From: Leifsonia poae | Lineage (GTDB): Bacteria; Actinomycetota; Actinomycetes; Actinomycetales; Microbacteriaceae | Direction of reading: 5' to 3' | Length of the DNA: 64,000 bases | Assembly: GCF_020009625.1 (NCBI RefSeq) | Contig: NZ_JAIHLP010000002.1 | Location: 2,604,001-2,668,000, forward strand | Shown: positions 59,005 through 64,000 of the stretch, one piece after another | How positions within the stretch are numbered: the stretch's first letter is position 1 | Layout of the letters: each line of letters begins with the position of its first letter | Made by a program: the position numbers and the translations under genes | The notes under the pieces: model-generated | What the model was told of the DNA's origin: nothing | Seen by the model: the letters and a program-made list of their open reading frames with translations, nothing else | The model's database searches: none

Positions 59005-60027
59005 TCAGCTGCTGTGGCGAAGCACGAGTTCGGTGGGCAGCAGTGTGACTCGGTCGACGGGTTCGCCCTCGATCCGTTTCACGAGCACCTCCGCCATCGT
59101 CTCGCCGAGCCCGATGGAGGGCTGGTGCACGGTGGTGAGGGTCGGCGTGGCCGTGAGGCCGAAGTAGTCGTCGTCGAACCCGACGACCGCGATGTCGTCC
59201 GGGATGCTGCGGCCGCTCTCGAGGATGGCGGAGTATGCGCCGGCCGCCATCTGGTCGTTCGTGGCGAACAGGGCGTCGATGGGGGTGCCGCGGTCGAGGA
59301 GCCGCTGCATCGCATCCCGGCCCGACACCGGCGAGAAGTCGCCGAACTCGATGAGGTCGGTCGGGAGTCCGGCTGCCGTCATCGCCTGGCGCCAGCCGCT
59401 CAGACGGTCGGCGCCGGCGGGCATGTCCTGCGGGCCGGCGATGATCGCGATGCTGCGGCGCCCGCGCTGGATGAGATGGTCGGTGGCGCCCGCCGCTCCG
59501 GCGACGTTGTCGACGTCGACGAATGTCGATGCGTGTTCGGCGTCGCTGAGCGGACGGCCGCCGAACACGATGGGCACGGATCCGCCGAGCTGGGCGTAGG
59601 AGTGGTCGCCCGAGTGGTGAGAGACCACGAGTGCGCCGTCGACGTTGCCGCCCATCAGGTAGCGGCGGGTCTTGTCCGGGTTGAGCTCGGAGGAGATGAC
59701 CATGTTCAGCGTGTATTCGGTGTCCGCCAGATGCAGGGCGACGCCTTGCACGATCGAGGCGAAGAACGGGTCGGCGAACACCTTCGCTGTCGACTCGGGG
59801 ACGACGAGCGCGATCACCAGGGTGCGCCGGGAGGCCAGGGATCGGGCGGCCCGGTTCGGCACATAGTTGAGGTCGGCGATCGCCCGGGTGACGTTCGCGA
59901 CGACCTCCGCCGTCACCTTGGGGGAGCCGTTGACCACGCGCGAGACGGTGGCCCGGGAGACGCCCGCTCGCGCGGCGACCGCCTCGAGGGTCGGCACAGG
60001 CGGAGTGCCCCCCACATCCGTCGTCAT
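59005..60027 (-). CDS. LacI-family repressor of the beta-glucoside operon
   Basis: 340 residues from ATG 60027. HTH TLEAVAARAGVSRATVSRVVNGSPKVTAEVVANV, then a periplasmic-binding-like effector domain (LVIALVVPESTAKVFADPFF, ALFATNDQMAAGAYSAIL, AVVGFDDDYFGLTATPTLTTVHQP). It is the last gene of the minus-strand operon, 27 bases after the GH1 gene, so it is probably autoregulated with it. The operator should lie upstream of the binding-protein gene, outside the window. Confidence 0.92.
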   Translation of the reverse strand: MTTDVGGTPPVPTLEAVAARAGVSRATVSRVVNGSPKVTAEVVANVTRAIADLNYVPNRAARSLASRRTLVIALVVPESTAKVFADPFFASIVQGVALHLADTEYTLNMVISSELNPDKTRRYLMGGNVDGALVVSHHSGDHSYAQLGGSVPIVFGGRPLSDAEHASTFVDVDNVAGAAGATDHLIQRGRRSIAIIAGPQDMPAGADRLSGWRQAMTAAGLPTDLIEFGDFSPVSGRDAMQRLLDRGTPIDALFATNDQMAAGAYSAILESGRSIPDDIAVVGFDDDYFGLTATPTLTTVHQPSIGLGETMAEVLVKRIEGEPVDRVTLLPTELVLRHSS

Positions 60028-60053
60028 CCGGCCACCTTTCTTACCGTCCCATG

Positions 60054-61559
60054 CTAGAGCGCGACACGTGAATCGGCTGCGTTGCGCCGCAGGCCGCGCG
60101 GGTGGGCGGTGTCGGCCGCGGTGGCCTCGGCGATCAGCCGTGCGTAAGTGTGACCGCTCTGCTTCACCGTGCGCTGCTGCGTCTGGTAGTCGACCCGGAC
60201 GATGCCGAACCGCTTCTCGTACCCCCAGGCCCACTCGAAGTTGTCGAGCAGCGACCACACGAAGTAGCCCCGCACATCGGCGCCGTCGGCGATGGCCGCC
60301 TGCACCGCGGCGAGGTGGGCGACGATGTACGCCTCGCGATCCGCATCCGGCACCCGGCCGTCGGCGTCGAGTTCGTCGTCGTAGGCGGCCCCGTTCTCCG
60401 TGACGTAGAGCGGGGGGAGGGTGGGGTAGTCGTCGCCGAGGCGCACCAGCAGCCGGTGCAGCCCTTCGGGGTTCACCTCCCAGCCCATCGCGGTGTGGGG
60501 GAGGTCGCGGGGCGGGAACGTGACGTACTCACTGCCCACGAACGGAGAGGATTTCGGCCGATCGGTCGGCACCGGCCCAGGGATGGTGCCGGCCGGCAGC
60601 GGGTGTCCGCTGACGTTGTCGTCGTGGTAGTGGTTCACGCCGAGGAAGTCGATGGGCTGGGCGATGGTGGCCAGGTCGCCGTCACGGATGTGCTCGGACA
60701 GGCCGTGGTCGGCCACGTCTGCGAGAACGTCGTCAGGGTAGCGGCCGAGCAGCAGCGGCTCGAGGAACAGACGGTTCCAGAGCCCGTCGATGCGGCGGGC
60801 TGCTTCGATGTCGACGGCGTCGCCGGGGTCGGCGGGGACCGCCGTAGTGAGGTTGAGCGTGATACCGAATCGGAGGTCGGCGGCATCGGCGCCCCGCTCG
60901 CGCATCGTCTGAACGGCCAGGCCGTGGGCCAGGTGCTGGTGGTGCACGGCCGCGAGCGCCGCGCGGGGCTCCCGCCGGCCTGGCGCGTGCTCGCCGGCCG
61001 CGTAGGCGATGAGCGAGGAGCAGAGCGGCTCGTTGAAGGTGGTCCAGTGCGTGACACGGTCACTGAGCGCGTCGAAGACGACCGCGGCGTAGTCGCGGAA
61101 CCGGTACGCCGTGTCCCGCTCGGCCCACCCGCCGGCGTCTTCGAGCGCTTGCGGGAGATCCCAGTGGTAGAGCGTCAGCCAGGGGAGGATCCCGGTGTCG
61201 AGCAGTTCGTCGACCAGGCGGCTGTAGAAGTCGAGACCGGCCCGGTTCGTCTGCCGTCCGCCGGGGACGACGCGCGCCCACGAGGTGGAGAAGCGGTACG
61301 ACTGCAGGCCGAGCTCCTTCATGAGGGCGACGTCGGCGGGCATCCGGTGGTAGTGGTCCACGGCCACTTCGGGCGTGTCACCCCCGGCGATGGCGTTCGG
61401 GACTCGGGCGAACCGATCCCAGATCGAGTCCTCTTTCCCGTCCTCGTGGCCGGCGCCCTCGATTTGGGCAGCGGCCGTGGCGGAGCCCCAGAGGAAGCCG
61501 GCGGGCCACTTCGACGAGAGGGGCCGGTTCGAAGTCAGGTTCGGGGGAGTGTCGTTCAT
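60054..61559 (-). CDS. Beta-glucosidase (GH1)
   Basis: 501 residues from ATG 61559. GH1 features: FLWGSATAAAQIEGA, the acid/base Glu in TTFNEPLC, and the nucleophile Glu in YVTENGAAYDD. There is no signal peptide, so it hydrolyses imported beta-glucosides such as cellobiose inside the cell. It is separated from the upstream permease stop by two bases. The C-terminus has a 25-residue extension. Confidence 0.93.
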   Translation of the reverse strand: MNDTPPNLTSNRPLSSKWPAGFLWGSATAAAQIEGAGHEDGKEDSIWDRFARVPNAIAGGDTPEVAVDHYHRMPADVALMKELGLQSYRFSTSWARVVPGGRQTNRAGLDFYSRLVDELLDTGILPWLTLYHWDLPQALEDAGGWAERDTAYRFRDYAAVVFDALSDRVTHWTTFNEPLCSSLIAYAAGEHAPGRREPRAALAAVHHQHLAHGLAVQTMRERGADAADLRFGITLNLTTAVPADPGDAVDIEAARRIDGLWNRLFLEPLLLGRYPDDVLADVADHGLSEHIRDGDLATIAQPIDFLGVNHYHDDNVSGHPLPAGTIPGPVPTDRPKSSPFVGSEYVTFPPRDLPHTAMGWEVNPEGLHRLLVRLGDDYPTLPPLYVTENGAAYDDELDADGRVPDADREAYIVAHLAAVQAAIADGADVRGYFVWSLLDNFEWAWGYEKRFGIVRVDYQTQQRTVKQSGHTYARLIAEATAADTAHPRGLRRNAADSRVAL

Positions 61560-61561
61560 TC

Positions 61562-62464
61562 TTAGCCTTTCACCGCGCCGGCCATGATGCCGGAGACCAG
61601 CTGTCGGCCGGCCAGCACGAAGAGGATGAGCAGGGGGATCGTCGCCATGACAGCGCCGGCGAGCACGATCGAGTAGTCGACATACTTCGCGGACTGCAGT
61701 TGGCTGAGGGCCACCTGCAGGGTGGGGTTCTGCGGCACGACGAGCAGGGGCCAGAGGTAGTCGGTCCACGCGGTCATGAACGTGAACAGCCCGAGGATGG
61801 CCATCGCCGGGCGGGCGGCCGGAACCCCGACGTGCCAGAAGGTGCGGATCATGCTGGCGCCGTCCATCCGGGCCGCCTCGATCAGTTCCTCCGGGATCAC
61901 GTCGACGAGGTACTGCCGCATGAAGAACACGCCGAACGCGGTCACCAGGGTCGGGATGATGACCGCGCCGAGCGTGCCGGTCCAGCCGAACTGCTTCATC
62001 ACCATGAACAGGGGGATGATGCCCAGCTGGGTGGGGACCGCCAGCGTCGCGATCACGAAGACCATCAGCCCTTCGCGCCCCCGGAACCGGAGCTTCGCGA
62101 ATGCGTACCCGGCGAGGGTGGAGAATGCCACGACCGAGAGGGTGATCACGCTGGCCACGATCACCGAGTTGCCGAGCGCGAGCCAGAACGGCACGGTGTC
62201 GAACACCTGCGCGACGTTCGTCCAGAACTGGCCGCCGGGCAGCAACGGTGGCCAGGTGGAGGTGAGCACCGAGCTGGGGCTGGAGCCGGCGACGACCGAC
62301 CACCAGAGCGGGTAGGCCCCGCCGACGAACACGACGATCAGCAGACCGTAGGTGAGGAACCCGGGCCGGCGATCGATCCCGAGGGCTTTGCGGCGCGGGG
62401 GGCGGCCGTGAGATGTGGTGGGCTTCGCGACGGTGTCGCCGAGGCGGGGTGCGGTGGCGGTCAT
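61562..62464 (-). CDS. Sugar ABC transporter permease (CUT1, MalG-like)
   Basis: 300 residues from ATG 62464, overlapping the upstream permease stop by four bases. Six membrane segments; EAA loop PEELIEAARMDGASMIRTFWHVGVP; C-terminus GRQLVSGIMAGAVKG. Partner of the gene at 62461. Confidence 0.93.
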   Translation of the reverse strand: MTATAPRLGDTVAKPTTSHGRPPRRKALGIDRRPGFLTYGLLIVVFVGGAYPLWWSVVAGSSPSSVLTSTWPPLLPGGQFWTNVAQVFDTVPFWLALGNSVIVASVITLSVVAFSTLAGYAFAKLRFRGREGLMVFVIATLAVPTQLGIIPLFMVMKQFGWTGTLGAVIIPTLVTAFGVFFMRQYLVDVIPEELIEAARMDGASMIRTFWHVGVPAARPAMAILGLFTFMTAWTDYLWPLLVVPQNPTLQVALSQLQSAKYVDYSIVLAGAVMATIPLLILFVLAGRQLVSGIMAGAVKG

Positions 62465-63582
62465 GCTCTCGTCTCCTCGGTGACTTCGCGGTGGTCGGCG
62501 GCCTCGTGCCGTTCCGCGGCCTTGTGCTGGGTGAGCCGTTTCGCGGTGCGTCGTTTGAGCAGTCGGCTCTCGGTGGAGGCGATCCGGCGCGAGATGAGGA
62601 AGTTCAGCAGCCCGAACAGCACGATGATGAGGAACAGCAGCCAGGCGATCGCCGACGCCTTGCCGAAGTTCTGGCGGTTGAATGCCATGTCCCACAGGTA
62701 GAGCACGGTGGTCTGGTACTGCCGCTGGGCGCCGCCCGGAACGGCACTCGACGGGTTGAACAGCTTCGGCTCCGTGAAGATCTGAAGGCCGCCGATGGTG
62801 GCGGTGATGATCACGAAGATCATGGTGGGCCGGATGCTCGGCAGCGTGATCGAGAAGAAGCGCCGGAACGAGCCCGCCCCGTCGAGGGCGGCCGACTCGT
62901 GGATGTCGCGCGGCACGGCCTGCATGGCCGCCAGAAGGATGAGCGCGTTGTAGCCGGTCCACCGCCAATTGACCATGGAGGCGATCGCCACATGCGAGGG
63001 GAAGGTGTCGGTCTTCCAGTTGATCGGGGCGAGGTGGAACGACTGCAGGAGGTTGTTGATCAGTCCGTACTTCTCGTCGAACGCACTGGAGAAGATCAGG
63101 GTCACTGCAACCGGGGTGACGATGTAGGGCAGCAGCACGCTCATCCGCCAGAAGGTGCGGCCGCGGATGTTCTGGTCGAGGATCGCGGCGATGAAGACAG
63201 CGCCGATCAGCTGCGGTATAGCGGAGAGCAGGAAGATGCTCACGGTGTTGAACAGCGAGTTCCAGAAGAACGGGTCGTTCAGCTCGGCGATGTAGTTGCC
63301 GAAGCCGATCCACTCGCCGGGACCGGTGAGCAGGTTCCACTTGTTCAGGGACACGACGAACGTGTACACGAGCGGGAACAGGCCGACGAGTCCGAAGAGC
63401 ACGAAGAACGGTGCGACGTAGAAGTAGGGCGACGCCTTCACATCGAAGCGGGTGAGCTTCTGCCGGAAGGTGAGCGAGCGGGTGTCCCGCTCGGGTCCGC
63501 GGTCGGGGCGCCGGCGGCCGGTGCCGCTCCGATCGGTCCCGGGCCGCGTTGCGGTGGTGGGTGGCTTGGTGACGGTGGTCAT
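62461..63582 (-). CDS. Sugar ABC transporter permease (CUT1, MalF-like)
   Basis: 373 residues from ATG 63582. A 45-residue Arg/Pro/Thr-rich cytoplasmic start precedes six membrane segments (APFFVLFGLVGLFPLVYTFVVSL), with the EAA loop PRDIHESAALDGAGSFRRFFSITLP. It has a long basic C-terminal tail. It likely imports beta-glucosides with the MalG-like partner. Confidence 0.93.
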   Translation of the reverse strand: MTTVTKPPTTATRPGTDRSGTGRRRPDRGPERDTRSLTFRQKLTRFDVKASPYFYVAPFFVLFGLVGLFPLVYTFVVSLNKWNLLTGPGEWIGFGNYIAELNDPFFWNSLFNTVSIFLLSAIPQLIGAVFIAAILDQNIRGRTFWRMSVLLPYIVTPVAVTLIFSSAFDEKYGLINNLLQSFHLAPINWKTDTFPSHVAIASMVNWRWTGYNALILLAAMQAVPRDIHESAALDGAGSFRRFFSITLPSIRPTMIFVIITATIGGLQIFTEPKLFNPSSAVPGGAQRQYQTTVLYLWDMAFNRQNFGKASAIAWLLFLIIVLFGLLNFLISRRIASTESRLLKRRTAKRLTQHKAAERHEAADHREVTEETRA

Positions 63583-63596
63583 GATCTCCCCAGGTG

Positions 63597-63649
63597 CGAG
63601 GCCCCGGAGTCGAACATCGCCGCATAGCGCGGCGGGCTCCGGGGCCTCG
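63597..63649 (-). terminator. Hairpin between binding-protein and permease genes
   Basis: A perfect 13-bp stem (63597-63609, CGAGGCCCCGGAG, with 63637-63649) lies between the binding-protein stop and the permease start. Same position in the operon as the hairpin at 37114-37152. Confidence 0.72.
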
Positions 63650-63660
63650 AACGGTTCGTG

Positions 63661-64000
63661 TTACTTGTTGACGACCAGCTGGTTGAGCAGCGTCATGGCG
63701 TTGGCCCACGCCTGGTCGCCGTTCGCCTTGCCCGAGTCGAGCTGCTGAACGGCCGGGCCGAACACCTGCGATTGGATGACCGAGTCATCCGGGCCCTTGT
63801 ACTGGGCGACGACGCCCTTCGCGCGCTCGCCGAGGATCTCACCGACCGGAGCGTTGTTGAAGAACTTCGTCAGGTCGCTCGTGCCCGTGACGCCCGGGTC
63901 GCTCTGCGCCTCGACCACCGACGGGAACGTGCCGGCCGCCTGGAACGCGGCGACCTGCGACTTCGCCGTGGTCAGCCATTCGGCCAGGGCCGCGGCCTCC
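63661..64000 (-). CDS. ABC transporter sugar-binding protein, C-terminal part
   Basis: 113 residues from the window edge to the stop at 63661, open to base 64000. The C-terminal pattern (AAALAEWLTTAKSQVAAF, TFPSVVEAQSDPGVT, QSQVFGPAVQQLDSG, WANAMTLLNQLVV) is that of family 1 extracellular sugar-binding proteins. The lipoprotein signal lies outside the window. It is the first visible gene of the beta-glucoside operon. Confidence 0.85.
   Translation of the reverse strand, partial: EAAALAEWLTTAKSQVAAFQAAGTFPSVVEAQSDPGVTGTSDLTKFFNNAPVGEILGERAKGVVAQYKGPDDSVIQSQVFGPAVQQLDSGKANGDQAWANAMTLLNQLVVNK

Overview
The window is GC-rich DNA with short intergenic gaps, many overlapping start/stop codons, DtxR/IdeR-type iron boxes, an HtaA-type haem system, a mycoredoxin-like protein and many LacI-regulated sugar operons. 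This points to an actinobacterium, most likely a member of the Microbacteriaceae; the family is inferred from gene content only. I see no rRNA, tRNA, insertion sequence, phage gene or CRISPR array.

Layout. 1-5000 is an accessory-looking stretch: two overlapping ADP-ribosylglycohydrolase genes, a second decayed copy of the pair (one member fused to a LacI-type DNA-binding remnant, the other with a large in-frame deletion), a perfect 22-bp palindrome, and a secreted GH13-like glycosidase. 5-11.6 kb is mixed housekeeping and redox (thioesterase, FAD oxidoreductases, AlkA-like glycosylase, SRPBCC protein). 11.6-25.4 kb is rich in amino-acid catabolism: PutA with a divergent LysR, and an Lrp regulator divergent from dimethylargininase, ornithine aminotransferase and a peptide transporter. 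Between these lie an aldo/keto reductase, a membrane protein and a two-component system coupled to a GntR regulator. 25.5-31 kb holds a LysR/GH20 pair, two tandem aldo/keto reductases, an MBL hydrolase and a glutaredoxin. 31-46.5 kb is a complete L-rhamnoside regulon: two GH78 rhamnosidases, LacI regulator, ABC importer, isomerase, aldolase-dehydrogenase fusion, kinase and mutarotase, tied together by three copies of a TTGAA-N-CG-N-TTCAA operator. 46.7-50.5 kb has a MarR/MFS pair, a lipase-like hydrolase and a lipoate ligase. 50.6-56.2 kb is an iron-regulated haem-uptake operon (HtaA, HmuT, HmuU, HmuV). 56-59 kb has a small membrane protein, a GNAT protein, an orphan DNA methyltransferase and a PAP2 phosphatase. 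59-64 kb is a beta-glucoside operon on the minus strand (binding protein, two permeases, GH1, LacI) that runs off the window.

Things that stand out. (i) Five loci carry 3-5 copies of an unrelated 14-18 bp tandem repeat on or within about 11 bp of a stop codon. (ii) Three conserved genes (a response regulator, dimethylargininase and an MFS exporter) each appear frameshifted by exactly one missing base in a G/C run, so either the assembly has homopolymer errors or the genes are switched or decaying. (iii) A sensor kinase has an Ala/Thr/Gly-rich insert encoded by a 6-bp and a 15-bp repeat in the middle of its ATP-binding domain. (iv) The ADP-ribosylglycohydrolase region shows duplication followed by deletion and gene fusion. 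I found no clear new defence or biosynthetic system; these items are the best leads.
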